Counted from the stretch's first letter, positions 10,637 through 19,082 are shown. The stretch is DNA of 64,000 bases from Rhodospirillales bacterium (GCA_016712595.1 JADJQT010000002.1:496001-560000), one strand, 5' to 3'. Notes: generated by a model from the letters alone, not told the origin. Translations and numbers: made by a program.

Positions 10637-11338
10637 ATGTGGCGGGTGAAGATTTGCGGCAGCCGTCGCGCGGGTGATATCGACATCGCCCTCGACGCCG
10701 GTGCCGATGCCGTCGGCCTGATCGTCGGCGTCCGTCACTTGAGCGAGGATGCGCTGGCGCCCGATCGGGCACGGGCGCTGCTCGAGCGCATTCCACGCGG
10801 GGTGATGAGCGTGCTGGTCACCCACCTCGTCCGCGCCCAGCAGGTGCTCGCCTTGCACGAACAGGTGCCGACGGCGATGATCCAGTTGCATGACGAGATC
10901 GCCCCGGCGGACATCCGCCGCATTCGCCGGGCGCTGCCCCGGGTGGCGCTGATCAAGGCGGTTCACGTCACCGGCCCGCAGGCGATCGCGGAGGCGGAGG
11001 CGGTCGCGCGCGAAGTCGACGCCCTGCTGCTCGACAGCCGGACCGCCGAGCGGATCGGCGGCACCGGCGCGGTCCATGACTGGTCGATCAGCGCCGACGT
11101 GGTGCGCGCCATCGATCGGCCAGTGATCCTCGCCGGCGGCCTGACGCCGGAGAACGTCGCCGAGGCGATCGCCGCGGTTCAACCGTTCGGTGTCGACGTC
11201 AACAGCGGCGTCGATGGGACCAACGGCGATAAGGACCGGGACAAGGCCATCGCCTTCGTTCAGCGCGCGCGCGCGGCACTGCCGGCGCTGCCACCCGCCG
11301 AGACGAAGGCCGCGGCCGCCTCCGCCATCGCCGTCTGA
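10637..11338 (+). CDS. Phosphoribosylanthranilate isomerase (TrpF) family protein
   Basis: Beta/alpha-barrel isomerase of tryptophan synthesis (N-phosphoribosylanthranilate to the deoxyribulose phosphate), 233 residues. I choose the ATG at 10637 because AAGGAG lies 6 bases upstream and the protein then begins WRVKICG, the conserved first strand with the catalytic Cys. Other family motifs: LLLDSRTAERIGGTG with the catalytic Asp, ILAGGLTPENV and GVDVNSGVDG (phosphate binding). It differs from housekeeping TrpF in lacking usual trp neighbours (trpB, trpA), and the usual FV-x-SPR strand reads LIVGVRHLS, so a related sugar-phosphate isomerase role is possible. It ends 8 bases from the convergent anti-sigma gene. 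Confidence 0.75.
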   Translation: MWRVKICGSRRAGDIDIALDAGADAVGLIVGVRHLSEDALAPDRARALLERIPRGVMSVLVTHLVRAQQVLALHEQVPTAMIQLHDEIAPADIRRIRRALPRVALIKAVHVTGPQAIAEAEAVAREVDALLLDSRTAERIGGTGAVHDWSISADVVRAIDRPVILAGGLTPENVAEAIAAVQPFGVDVNSGVDGTNGDKDRDKAIAFVQRARAALPALPPAETKAAAASAIAV

Positions 11339-11346
11339 GACGGTAC

Positions 11347-12222
11347 TCAGTTCGTCGGCCGCTCGCCCCCGGGATTAACGCCACCGCCGGCACCGGCAGA
11401 ATTAGCGCCATCACCGGCGCCGGGCTGGTCCGTGGACGGCGGCTCAGCGGCGAGCAGCGCCGCCAGCCGCCGCAGGTCGGCGGGCGCGGCGTCGGAGACG
11501 GCGATGAAGCGCAAACCGCGGGCGCGCCAGGACTCGATGGCGAATCCCTGATCGCTGCGCGGAACCGGCGGTCCGTCGCCGGTATCGGTCATGACGAAGA
11601 CGTTGATGACGTGTCGGCGGTGCTGGTAGACGAGCGCCGCGACCGGCCGGCCGTCGAGGTAATCGAGGCGGCCGCCGATCAGGGCGAAACCGGACGTCGC
11701 CAGGTCCGTCGCCGGTGGAGCGACATCGACCTTGCCGGTGAACCACGGCTTGACCGTGTGCTGATCCGACGAGGCGACGTCCGTCAGATGCGCGGCGAGC
11801 AGCGAGCGGACGTGGGCGGAGACGACCTCGTCCGCCAGCCGCTGCCGGTCCGGCGGCACGGCGATCCACAAGGTCAGGGCGCTCGCCAGCACCGCGCCGG
11901 ACAGCGCACTCGCCATCGGCCGTGCCCACCGTTCCTTCAGATGGCGCAGCCATGGCCGGCTCGCGCCCGATCCCGGGGTTGCTCCCGGAACTGTTTCCGG
12001 GGCCGCCGTCAGGGCGGCGTCGATGCGCGCATGAAGCGTCCGGGGGGCGGGATAGGCGCGGGCGAAGCGCCGCACGGCGTCGCCCATCCGCCGATCGGCG
12101 GCGACCGCGGCCCGGCATGCGGGGCAGGTTGCCAGATGCTGTTCGATGGCGTCCTGCTCGTCTGCCTTAAGGGCGCCGTCGAGCGCGGCATCGGCCTGCC
12201 GCCGGGCGTCGTCACAGCGCAT
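11347..12222 (-). CDS. Anti-sigma factor with zinc-finger domain and one membrane helix
   Basis: Membrane-anchored inhibitor of the ECF sigma factor encoded just upstream; 291 residues. The N-terminal zf-HC2 fold has the HX3CX2C motif (EQHLATCPACRAAV, about residues 28-40). A single transmembrane segment lies near residues 105-122 (MASALSGAVLASALTLWIAV), followed by a periplasmic domain and a Gly-Pro-rich tail. Its ATG lies inside the last 11 bases of the sigma gene, so the two are translated together. The periplasmic part contains HHRRHVINVFV-like beta strands common to anti-sigma proteins of this subgroup. Confidence 0.88.
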   Translation of the reverse strand: MRCDDARRQADAALDGALKADEQDAIEQHLATCPACRAAVAADRRMGDAVRRFARAYPAPRTLHARIDAALTAAPETVPGATPGSGASRPWLRHLKERWARPMASALSGAVLASALTLWIAVPPDRQRLADEVVSAHVRSLLAAHLTDVASSDQHTVKPWFTGKVDVAPPATDLATSGFALIGGRLDYLDGRPVAALVYQHRRHVINVFVMTDTGDGPPVPRSDQGFAIESWRARGLRFIAVSDAAPADLRRLAALLAAEPPSTDQPGAGDGANSAGAGGGVNPGGERPTN

Positions 12223-12805
12223 TCGCGCCCGCTCCCTGCTGATGCCGCCGCCGCCACGCCTGGCGCAGCAGGCCGCGCGCCCGTGCCAGCCGCGACATCA
12301 CCGTGCCGATCGGAACGGCGGCGACCTCGGCGATCTCGCGGTAGGACAGGTCCTCGATCTCACGCAGCACCAGCACCTCGCGATACTCGACCGGAAGCTC
12401 GGCGATGAGGGCGTTCAATAACTCCGTATCCCGCCGGCGCAAAAGCAGGGTCTCGGGATCGTCGGAGCCCTGATCGATCGAGCGGCTGGCAAGCGCGTCC
12501 ATCGCATCGCTTTCATCGTCTGCGTCATCCCCGGCCTGGGTTTCCCGCCGCACCGATACCGTCTCCAGCCAGTCATAGCTGGCGCGGCGGACGATCTTCA
12601 GCAGCCACGCACGCGGATCGCCGCCGCGAAAGCCGTCGAAGTAGCGAAACGCCCGCAGATAGGCTTCCTGAACCACGTCTTGCGCCTGATCATCGTTGCG
12701 CGTCAGCCAGCGCGCGAGGTTATAGGCGGCGTCGAGGTGCGGCATCGCCAGGTCGCGGAACCGCCGCGCCTTGTCGTTGTCGCTCAAGACTTCACCTCTG
12801 GCCAT
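12212..12805 (-). CDS. ECF RNA polymerase sigma factor
   Basis: Extracytoplasmic-function sigma-70 family protein. Region 2 is clear (DAAYNLARWLTRNDDQAQDVVQ and EAYLRAFRYFDGF, about residues 25-60), with the DDQAQDVVQEAYLRA core-binding helix; region 4 (LPVEYREVLVLREIEDLSYREIAEVAAVPIGT and VMSRLARAR) is near the C terminus. I list the ATG at 12805, but AGAGGTGA sits 7 bases before a TTG at 12787, which would start the protein at SDNDKARRF and may be the true start. The gene overlaps the anti-sigma gene by 11 bases. It is divergent from a metallophosphoesterase and cupredoxin pair, its likely regulon; no consensus GGAAC/GTC promoter pair was obvious in the gap. Confidence 0.88.
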   Translation of the reverse strand: MARGEVLSDNDKARRFRDLAMPHLDAAYNLARWLTRNDDQAQDVVQEAYLRAFRYFDGFRGGDPRAWLLKIVRRASYDWLETVSVRRETQAGDDADDESDAMDALASRSIDQGSDDPETLLLRRRDTELLNALIAELPVEYREVLVLREIEDLSYREIAEVAAVPIGTVMSRLARARGLLRQAWRRRHQQGAGANAL

Positions 12806-12910
12806 CGCGGCCCTGACCACTGTGCTTCTGGCCAATCTGCCCCTTGCGAATGGGCCCCAGGCAACAGCGCGTCTCCACCAATCGCGCACCCGCACCAGAC
12901 GGCGGAAGCG

Positions 12911-12961
12911 CGGTGATTATTCCCGTTACCGGCAAAAATATTCTTGGAAGAAAAATCACCG
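12911..12961. promoter_or_regulatory. Inverted repeat in the sigma/metallophosphoesterase divergent promoter region
   Basis: CGGTGATT at 12911-12918 and its exact complement AATCACCG at 12954-12961, 35 bases apart, flanking an AT-richer core. It lies in the roughly 200-base gap between the divergent ECF sigma and metallophosphoesterase genes. It may be an operator; no factor can be assigned. Confidence 0.35.
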
Positions 12962-13012
12962 GGTCGTGGTCTGAGCGGTGGGTTCGAACAACGTGCTCGC
13001 AAGGAGACGGTG

Positions 13013-13969
13013 ATGACGCAGGCAAGAGATCGACGCAAATTCCTGAAATGCATGGCGTGGGCCGGCACCGGGGTGGTGTGGACGATGGCAGGCGGCGTGC
13101 CGAAGGCGCTGGCGCTTGACGACGCCGCGTCGGTCACATCCGCCGCCGGCGGCAAGGACACGGCGGCGGCTCGTGCCTTTTCGTTCGTGCAGATCAGCGA
13201 CAGCCACATCGGGTTCAACAAGGAAGCAAATCCGGACGTCGAGGCTACCCTGCGTCAGGCGATCACCAAGATCAATGGCATGACTCAACCGCCGACGTTC
13301 GTCGTCCATACCGGCGATGTCACCCATCTCTCCAAGCCGGGCGAGTTTGACGTCGCCGGCGAGGCCTTGCGCACGATCCACGTGGGTGACCTGCACGTTC
13401 TGCCGGGCGAGCACGACGTGATCGGCGATGACGGTGCGGCGTTTTTCGCCCGCTTTCCGCACGGCCGCGAGCGGGCGCCCTGGTACAGCTTCGATCAGGC
13501 CGGGGTTCATTTCATCGCGCTGGTTAACGTCATCGGCCTTGGCGCCGGCGGCCTCGGCCAGCTCGGCGGCCCGCAGCTCGAATGGCTGGAGGACGATCTG
13601 CGCGGGCGCACGGCAAGCACGCCGATCGTCGTCTTCGCCCACATGCCATTGTGGTCGATCTATCCACAGTGGGGGTGGGGCACGCAGGACAGCGATGCCG
13701 CGCTCGCCTACCTCAAGCGCTTTGGCTCGGTGACCGTTCTCAACGGCCACATCCACCAGATCGTGCAGAAGGTCGAAGGCAACATCGCCTTCTATACGGC
13801 CCGCGCCACCGCGTTTCCCCAGCCGGTGGCCGGCACCGCGCCGGCGCCGGGGCCGCTCAAGGTTCCGGCGGATCAGCTGGCGGCGAGCCTCGGCATCCGC
13901 TCCATCTCGGTTGCGCGCGCGCCAGGACCGCTGGCGGTGACCGATGCGAGCTTGGCAGACGACGCCTGA
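13013..13969 (+). CDS. Tat-exported calcineurin-like metallophosphoesterase
   Basis: Binuclear-metal phosphoesterase of 318 residues. Start ATG at 13013 with AAGGAG 6-12 bases upstream. A twin-arginine-type signal opens the protein (RDRRKFLKCMAW, then a hydrophobic stretch ending near PKALA), so it is exported folded. Metal-binding motifs in order: DSHIG (DxH), HTGDVTH (GD), PGEHD (the GNHD position, with Glu for Asn), FAHMPLW, and NGHIH. It is followed 13 bases later by a cupredoxin and divergent from an ECF sigma/anti-sigma pair; this set of four is a recurrent neighbourhood in proteobacteria. The substrate is unknown. The Glu at the GNHD position may alter activity. Confidence 0.87.
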   Translation: MTQARDRRKFLKCMAWAGTGVVWTMAGGVPKALALDDAASVTSAAGGKDTAAARAFSFVQISDSHIGFNKEANPDVEATLRQAITKINGMTQPPTFVVHTGDVTHLSKPGEFDVAGEALRTIHVGDLHVLPGEHDVIGDDGAAFFARFPHGRERAPWYSFDQAGVHFIALVNVIGLGAGGLGQLGGPQLEWLEDDLRGRTASTPIVVFAHMPLWSIYPQWGWGTQDSDAALAYLKRFGSVTVLNGHIHQIVQKVEGNIAFYTARATAFPQPVAGTAPAPGPLKVPADQLAASLGIRSISVARAPGPLAVTDASLADDA

Positions 13970-13982
13970 GCGGAGGGCAAAG

Positions 13983-14396
13983 ATGACCATGCCTTCCGGT
14001 CCGCGCCGGCGTCGCGCCTGCCCGCTCGGGCGCCTGGCCGGCTACCTTGCCACCGGGATCAGCGCCGGGCTCTACGCCCTCGTCGTCCTCGGCGCGCTGG
14101 TGTGCGGGGCGAACCTGCTCGTCCACCGCAGCCACGCCGCCGCGCCCGAAGATGCGCTCATCGTTATCCGTAACTTCACCTTCGATCCGCCGACGCTGAC
14201 CGTCGCGCCAGGCACGACAGTCACCTGGGTGAACGAGGACGATACGCCGCATACTGTGACCACGGCGAACCGTTCGATCAATTCTCCCGGGCTCGATGCG
14301 CAGGAGCGCTTTTCCATGACCTTTTCGTCGCCGGGGACGATCGAATACTTCTGCTCGCTTCATCCCCATATGCGCGGGGAGGTTGTCGTGCGCTGA
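13983..14396 (+). CDS. Membrane-anchored cupredoxin (type I copper protein)
   Basis: A 137-residue blue-copper protein. The start at 13983 follows GGAGGG by about 6 bases. An N-terminal hydrophobic helix (about residues 25-45) is either a signal anchor or cleaved at SHAAA. The copper-site ligands are all present: His in EDDTPHTV, and Cys, His and Met in YFCSLHPHMRG, the amicyanin/plastocyanin arrangement. It is expressed with the metallophosphoesterase upstream. It probably carries electrons or copper in the periplasm. Confidence 0.88.
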   Translation: MTMPSGPRRRRACPLGRLAGYLATGISAGLYALVVLGALVCGANLLVHRSHAAAPEDALIVIRNFTFDPPTLTVAPGTTVTWVNEDDTPHTVTTANRSINSPGLDAQERFSMTFSSPGTIEYFCSLHPHMRGEVVVR

Positions 14397-14512
14397 TCGT
14401 TCGGACGATCATGCGCCTCGCCGCCGCAACCCGGCGACGGCGAGGTCCACCTGGAAACCGCAGGCGCAAACCGCCACATCGCCATGCAACGTTGCAACAG
14501 GAGGAAACGCGG

Positions 14513-15151
14513 ATGGCCGACCAGGACGATCTGATTCTCTATCATATCTCGCCTTCACGCTCGTCCATCGTGCTGTGGATGCTGGAGGAGATCGGGCAAC
14601 CCTACGCGCTGCGCGTGCTGAACATGTCCAGGGGCGAAAATCGCGAGCCCGCGTATCTGTCGGTCAATCCGATGGGCAAGGTTCCGGCGCTGGTCCACCA
14701 CGGCGCGGTGATCACCGAGACGGCGGCAATCTGCTGCTATCTCGCCGAGACCTTCAGCGCTGCGGGACTGGAGGTCCCGGCCGGCGATCCCCGGCGCGGC
14801 GCCTATCTGAAGTGGATGTTCTTCATGAACAGCTGCCTCGAGCCGGCCCTGCTCGACCGCATGCTGAAGCGGACCGATACGCCGCGGCAGGCGAGCGGCT
14901 ACGGCGATTTCGAAACCTTGCTCTCGGTGCTGACCGGCGCGATCGAGCCCGGCCCCTTCCTGCTCGGCGAGGCATTTTCCGCCCCGGACGTGCTCATCGG
15001 ATCGAGCCTGCGCTGGGGGCGGATGATCGATGCGATTCCGGACCGCCCCGAGATCGCCGCTTATATCGCGCGGCTGGAGGCACGCCCGGCTTGCCGGCGG
15101 GCGATGGAGCGGGATCGAGCGCTGGCGACGCCGGCCGAACCCGTGGCGTGA
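14513..15151 (+). CDS. Glutathione S-transferase family protein
   Basis: Cytoplasmic GST of 212 residues with an N-terminal thioredoxin-like domain (LILYHISPSRSSIVLWMLEEIG) and a C-terminal helical domain. Conserved points: cis-Pro and surrounding NPMGKVPALV, and the glutathione gamma-glutamyl-binding ITETAAICCYLAE. The start is set by AGGAGG about 10 bases upstream. It is related to the second GST in this window (22360-23004), which shares NPMGKVPAL and the ITE(T/C)AAIC motif, so the two are probably paralogues. Substrate unknown. Confidence 0.88.
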   Translation: MADQDDLILYHISPSRSSIVLWMLEEIGQPYALRVLNMSRGENREPAYLSVNPMGKVPALVHHGAVITETAAICCYLAETFSAAGLEVPAGDPRRGAYLKWMFFMNSCLEPALLDRMLKRTDTPRQASGYGDFETLLSVLTGAIEPGPFLLGEAFSAPDVLIGSSLRWGRMIDAIPDRPEIAAYIARLEARPACRRAMERDRALATPAEPVA

Positions 15152-15319
15152 CCGCTCTGCCTTCCGCGCGGCTCGCAGCCGTGCGGCGCCGGTGGCGATA
15201 TCCGCTATCCGAACAGCGGTACCGCTGGTATCCGATCAGCGCCGCCCGTGGTTTTCATCGCGCCGTCGTCGCCGGTCCCGAGCGGGGTTCGGGGGGCCGG
15301 AGGCGACGGCGCCATGACG

Positions 15320-16675
15320 CTATCGCGCCACCTGTTCGATTGTCTGCAGCATCTCGTTGGCGGTGGAGATGACGCGGGCGTTGGCCGCGTAGGCCGATTG
15401 CGCCTGGATCATTTTGACCAGTTCGGACGAAACATCGACATTCGAGCCTTCAACGCTCGACGACTGGATGTTGCCGGTACCGTTGGCGCCGGCCGACAGC
15501 AGCGCTGGCGTACCGCTCTCCGACGAAGCGCTGAACGCGTTCCCGGGCTCCGACTGCAGGCCCTCGTAGTTCTGGAACTGCGCGATCGGCACCTGATAAA
15601 CGGTCTTCTGATTGCCGTTGTCGTAGTTCAGCGTCACCATGCCGTCGTCGCTGATCGAAAGATTGCGGAACGATCCCGGCGGCAGGCCATCCTGTGTCGC
15701 GGAATTGAAGTCGATGTCGGTGCCGGTGAAGTTGGTGAGTTGCTGAGCGACCCCGTACGCGCCAAAATCGAGCGTGATCGACTGGGTATCGCCGTTGGCA
15801 TAGGTGATCAGGAAGGAGATGTTGGCATCGGAGCCGACGGTTCCGGTTGCCGCGCCGTCGATGTTATCGATGCTGCCCGCCTGCGCGCCGGTGCCGGCAT
15901 TGTTCGACGTGTAGAACTGGAGCGGAACCGGATCGTTGGTCGTCGTCGGCGCCACGGTGGTAATCGCCGCATCGGACGAGGCGAGGGCGAGCGACCAGGT
16001 GTCCGGCGTCGCCGAGTCCCACGACCACCCGAGTTCGATCACGTGCCCCGTGCCCTGGGGATCGTAGACGGTGACCGCTTGCGGCGGCATGTCGATGACG
16101 GCGTTCGCGCTATTGACGTCGAGGTTTGAATCGGGCTGGGTCGGCAGGTTCGCCGACAGGCTGATCGATGTCGTCTGCTGGGGATTGTCCTTGAGCTGCG
16201 TGACCTGGATCGGCAGGGTCGCGTTCTTGGAGACGATGCCGGTGGTGGTATCGACCGTCCAGCCGTTCAGGTAGTAGCCCGAACCGTTGACGAGGTAGCC
16301 CTGATCGTCGAGGCTGAAATCGCCCGCACGGGTGTAGAGCGGATCGGTGGCGAACGTCGGTGTGCCGCCCGACGTCGAGACGCCGGTCTTCTGACTGACG
16401 GCGAACATGCCTTCGCCGGCGATGGCAAGATTGGTGATCGTGCCGGTCGACTGGATCGTTCCCTGCACATTGTTCATGTATAGCGGCCGGCTGAGCACGC
16501 CTCCCGGTTCGTGATCGCGCGGCGTCGCCTGGGTAAGAAGGCTGGCGAACGAGGTTTCGACTCGCTTGTAGCCGGTCGTCTGCACATTGGCGACGTTGTC
16601 CGAAATGTTGCCAAGCGCCTTCGACTGGGCATTGATGCCGGTTACCGCCGTATTCATGGCGCCGGAAAGGCTCAT
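15320..16675 (-). CDS. flgE: Flagellar hook protein FlgE
   Basis: Structural subunit of the flagellar hook, 451 residues. The N terminus MSLSGAMNTAVTGINAQSKAL followed by LGNISDNVANVQTTGYKR is the flagellar rod/hook signature, and the C terminus (VDVSSELVKMIQAQSAYAANARVI) is the matching coiled-coil end shared by FlgE/F/G/K. The middle holds the FlaE/FlgE D2 domain. A GAGAG ribosome site lies 7 bases upstream. A sigma-54-type promoter is visible at 16746-16759. It is the only clear axial flagellar gene here; the FlgN-like chaperone and a small conserved gene lie upstream. Confidence 0.93.
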   Translation of the reverse strand: MSLSGAMNTAVTGINAQSKALGNISDNVANVQTTGYKRVETSFASLLTQATPRDHEPGGVLSRPLYMNNVQGTIQSTGTITNLAIAGEGMFAVSQKTGVSTSGGTPTFATDPLYTRAGDFSLDDQGYLVNGSGYYLNGWTVDTTTGIVSKNATLPIQVTQLKDNPQQTTSISLSANLPTQPDSNLDVNSANAVIDMPPQAVTVYDPQGTGHVIELGWSWDSATPDTWSLALASSDAAITTVAPTTTNDPVPLQFYTSNNAGTGAQAGSIDNIDGAATGTVGSDANISFLITYANGDTQSITLDFGAYGVAQQLTNFTGTDIDFNSATQDGLPPGSFRNLSISDDGMVTLNYDNGNQKTVYQVPIAQFQNYEGLQSEPGNAFSASSESGTPALLSAGANGTGNIQSSSVEGSNVDVSSELVKMIQAQSAYAANARVISTANEMLQTIEQVAR

Positions 16676-16745
16676 CGTCTACTCTCCATGTACAAGGTTT
16701 CGCCCGCGTGCCGAAGACCGCAACCGCCGGCTCGTTAACCCGATC

Positions 16746-16759
16746 GCAATCGGCGTGCC
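16746..16759 (-). promoter_or_regulatory. Sigma-54 (-24/-12) promoter of flgE
   Basis: On the minus strand GGCACG-CCGA-TTGC matches the consensus (T)GGCACG-N4-TTGC, with the GG and GC dinucleotides separated by exactly ten bases. Transcription should start near 16735, about 60 bases before flgE. Sigma-54 control of hook genes is well known in flagellar hierarchies. Confidence 0.72.
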
Positions 16760-17168
16760 TGAGCGCAAGTAACTGAATTCACGTAATTTCTGTGCTTGCC
16801 GCGCGAGGAGAAGGCGGGGATGCCGGTAAAAACGTCCCGCGCCGGGGGCAAAATCTGCCGGGTTGGCGGCGGCGGGGCGGGGGAGGGCCGGTTGGGGAGC
16901 GACGCCGTGCCGCGCGCTCACGGCGCCGGTATTTGCGTTTCGCAAGGTGCCGGCACTCACGTCACGCACCGTGCCGATATTTGCGCTTGGCGAACGGGAT
17001 GTCACTGCGGTGCTCGCCGGCAAACATCGGTTGCGGCGAGTGCGCGGGCGCGAACGAGATAAGCAAGGGATCGCCCGCCGGAGTGCCGGTGAGGTGGGCG
17101 GGGGGCGGAGGGTTTGAGCCTTCGCCGTTGCGGCGGCGACCCTGTGTCGTCGCGACGTGCGGGCCGGC
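16760..17168. other. Non-coding GC-rich region upstream of flgE
   Basis: No gene that I believe in. It includes GCCGGTATTTGCG near 16923 and GCCGATATTTGCG near 16972, partial direct repeats around GTGCCGGCACTC. Purine-rich G tracts (16855-16900) follow. The open frames crossing it have no recognisable content. Confidence 0.45.
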
Positions 17169-17537
17169 TCAGATCCGCATGCTGAAGGCATTGCGCAGGT
17201 CGGCCGATGACGTGGCCATCGCCAGATAGTGGGAGACAAATCCCTTCTGGCTTGCGACGGTCACACCGGTCTCGGGCGGGTGGCGCTCGATGACGAAAGC
17301 CCATTCTCCGGTGGCGGCGTCGAACGACGTGCTGGCGGAGTAAATCTCGGGCGTGTCCTGACGCTCGTCGTCCGTCCGTGCGCCGGCAGTGACCGCCGGA
17401 ACCGCGGTCGTGACGCTTGCTTCCGTTGAAGCGGCGGACACGGCGTCCAGCGATGCCGCTGTCGAGCTGTTCGTCGTATCTCTCGAAAGCTCGGACACCG
17501 GGGACGCAACCGATCGTAAGGCGGCTACCGGTGACAT
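17169..17537 (-). CDS. Small conserved-type protein next to flagellar genes, function unknown
   Basis: A 122-residue protein with a strong CAGGAG ribosome site 8 bases before its ATG. The first 60 residues are Ser/Thr/Ala-rich and probably disordered; the C-terminal half (IYSASTSFDAATGEWAFVIE, then ASQKGFVSHYLAMATSSADL) looks folded and ends FSMRI. The ATGEWAF stretch is loosely like FlaG-type flagellar proteins but I cannot assign it. Position between flgE and an FlgN-like gene suggests a flagellar role. Transcribed toward flgE. Confidence 0.6.
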   Translation of the reverse strand: MSPVAALRSVASPVSELSRDTTNSSTAASLDAVSAASTEASVTTAVPAVTAGARTDDERQDTPEIYSASTSFDAATGEWAFVIERHPPETGVTVASQKGFVSHYLAMATSSADLRNAFSMRI

Positions 17538-17736
17538 TGACGTTACTCCTGATGCTCCTATGCCTACAACGTACGCAGGATAACAACAACTGATACGAGA
17601 TTAGAATACATTAGCACTCTCGTCAAGTGTTTATAAACATGCATATGCAATTAATGGTACTCCATGCGCAGGCCAGATTGCCGTCGCCGGACTCACGGCT
17701 CGTCGCGCGCATGGTGAATGGCTGAAGGAGGATATC

Positions 17737-18183
17737 GTGAGCGAGCTGTCGTCAGACGGCGATCGCCGGGCGCTCGAGGTGGCCGTCGGCGAAACCGTGC
17801 GGAACGGCGGGGCTCTGAGCGCCCTGTTGCGCCGTGAAATTGCTCTGCTCAAGGCGGGTCGCTATCACGAGATTGGCGCGTTGAACGGTGAAAAGGAGTC
17901 TCTGCTTCGCAGCCTCGCGCACCATGCTCCAGCGCTTCGTGACGCCGGGCGCGATGGTATTTTGTCCCTCGCCGACGGCCCGACGCTGATCACCTGCCTG
18001 AAGGAGCTGGATGAAGCGACGGGTGCGGAACTCAAGGCACTGCGCGGCGCCATTCAGGCCTCTGACCGGATCGCGCAGATCATCGGCGGCGCGGTGGCGC
18101 GCGCACGACCGCTTGGCTATGGGCGAGACGGATCGCGTGGAACCGGCCCGAGCGGTGCGCTGACGATCAACGACGACATTTGA
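17737..18183 (+). CDS. FlgN-like flagellar export chaperone
   Basis: A 148-residue, mostly helical protein. The GTG start follows GAAGGAGGAT by 4-6 bases. Helical segments carry ALEVAVGETVRNGGALSALL and the REIALLKAGRYHEIGALNGEKE stretch, resembling FlgN, which holds hook-associated proteins FlgK/FlgL before export. The C-terminal tail is Gly-rich and ends TINDDI. Identification rests on general character and on the flagellar neighbours, so it is tentative. Confidence 0.6.
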   Translation: MSELSSDGDRRALEVAVGETVRNGGALSALLRREIALLKAGRYHEIGALNGEKESLLRSLAHHAPALRDAGRDGILSLADGPTLITCLKELDEATGAELKALRGAIQASDRIAQIIGGAVARARPLGYGRDGSRGTGPSGALTINDDI

Positions 18184-18259
18184 TCACCGCTTTTTTGCGC
18201 GGCGCGCTCATCGCGGCGATCGTCCAGGCGCCCGGACAAGCCCGATATCGTTCCAGGTT

Positions 18260-18310
18260 CGACATTGCCCCGGGCCCGAGATTGCTCCGGGCCCGACATT
18301 GCTCTGGGCG
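18260..18310 (+). repeat. Three 17-bp tandem repeats
   Basis: Units at 18260-18276, 18277-18293 and 18294-18310, each close to CGACATTGCYCCGGGCC with one to three differences. They lie in the non-coding gap before the GlsB-like gene. Confidence 0.7.
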
Positions 18311-18363
18311 CGGACAGACTCTACATCTCTCCCACCAAGACGAGCTGGATCGGAGAGGATTGG

Positions 18364-18612
18364 ATGATCGGCGGGCTGATTTCGTTTCTCATCATCGGAC
18401 TTCTGGCCGGATGGATCGCCGGACAGATCACCAAGGGCAGTGGCTTCGGGCTGCTGGGCAACCTCGTGGTCGGCGTGATCGGCGCGCTTTTGGGCGGGCT
18501 GGTATTCACCCTTCTCGGGTTGACGGCGCACAACCTTGTCGGCCAGATCGTCACCGCCGTGGTCGGTGCCGTCATTGCCTTGTTTATCGCCGCCAAGCTG
18601 AAGTCCCGCTGA
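18364..18612 (+). CDS. GlsB/YeaQ/YmgE family small membrane protein
   Basis: An 82-residue inner-membrane protein with three hydrophobic helices (MIGGLISFLIIGLLAGWIAG, LLGNLVVGVIGALLGGLVF and LVGQIVTAVVGAVIALFIA) and the GLLGNLVVGVIGA stretch typical of this family, formerly called transglycosylase-associated. The start is supported by GGAGAGG 6 bases upstream. Members are often stress-induced; the biochemical role is not known. Confidence 0.85.
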   Translation: MIGGLISFLIIGLLAGWIAGQITKGSGFGLLGNLVVGVIGALLGGLVFTLLGLTAHNLVGQIVTAVVGAVIALFIAAKLKSR

Positions 18613-18680
18613 ACCCAAGGGTAGCAGCGGTTCGGCGCAGTTCTGCGGGGCTGCGCGGGCGCCGCGCCCGTGGCGATGCG

Positions 18681-19082
18681 ATGCGTTGGGGCCGTTCGAT
18701 GCATCTTTTGCGCGGAGTGCTCGTCGTTCTTATCGTTGTGGCAGGGTGTACACCGCTGCGCTGGGAGCGGGACGACACCGATGCACCGACAGCCGAGGCC
18801 GATCGCAAGGACTGCCGTGCGGCGGCGCGTAGCCGGGCGCAGGCACTGAACGAACAGCCGTTCCTCGTGCCCTATTTCGTCGGCGTGCAAAGCCCGAATG
18901 GGCGGAGCCATGCCATTCCGGTGGTTCCCTGGCAGCAGTTCGGACCGCCGGTATGGATGCCCTACGCTCCCAGCCTCGCCTTCGATCAGGTCACGCTCAA
19001 GTACGATCTCTTCGATCGCTGTATGCGGGCAAAGGGTTACCGGCGGGTACCGGACGACACGGAAGACGCGCCGCCGGCATAA
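18681..19082 (+). CDS. Predicted lipoprotein, function unknown
   Basis: A 133-residue protein with a lipoprotein signal peptide: basic start, hydrophobic VLVVLIVV, lipobox VAGC. Start options are ATG 18681 or ATG 18699 in the same frame. The mature part contains three cysteines including the lipidated one and ends CMRAKGYRRVP, a pattern (Cys ... LFDRCMRAKGY) seen in many small proteobacterial lipoproteins. It converges with queC. Confidence 0.72.
   Translation: MRWGRSMHLLRGVLVVLIVVAGCTPLRWERDDTDAPTAEADRKDCRAAARSRAQALNEQPFLVPYFVGVQSPNGRSHAIPVVPWQQFGPPVWMPYAPSLAFDQVTLKYDLFDRCMRAKGYRRVPDDTEDAPPA

Noticed and set aside
10313..11182. 289-codon minus-strand frame
   Set aside because: Antisense to the TrpF-like gene, whose KICG and phosphate motifs are clear.
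15248..16129. 293-codon plus-strand frame
   Set aside because: Antisense to flgE.
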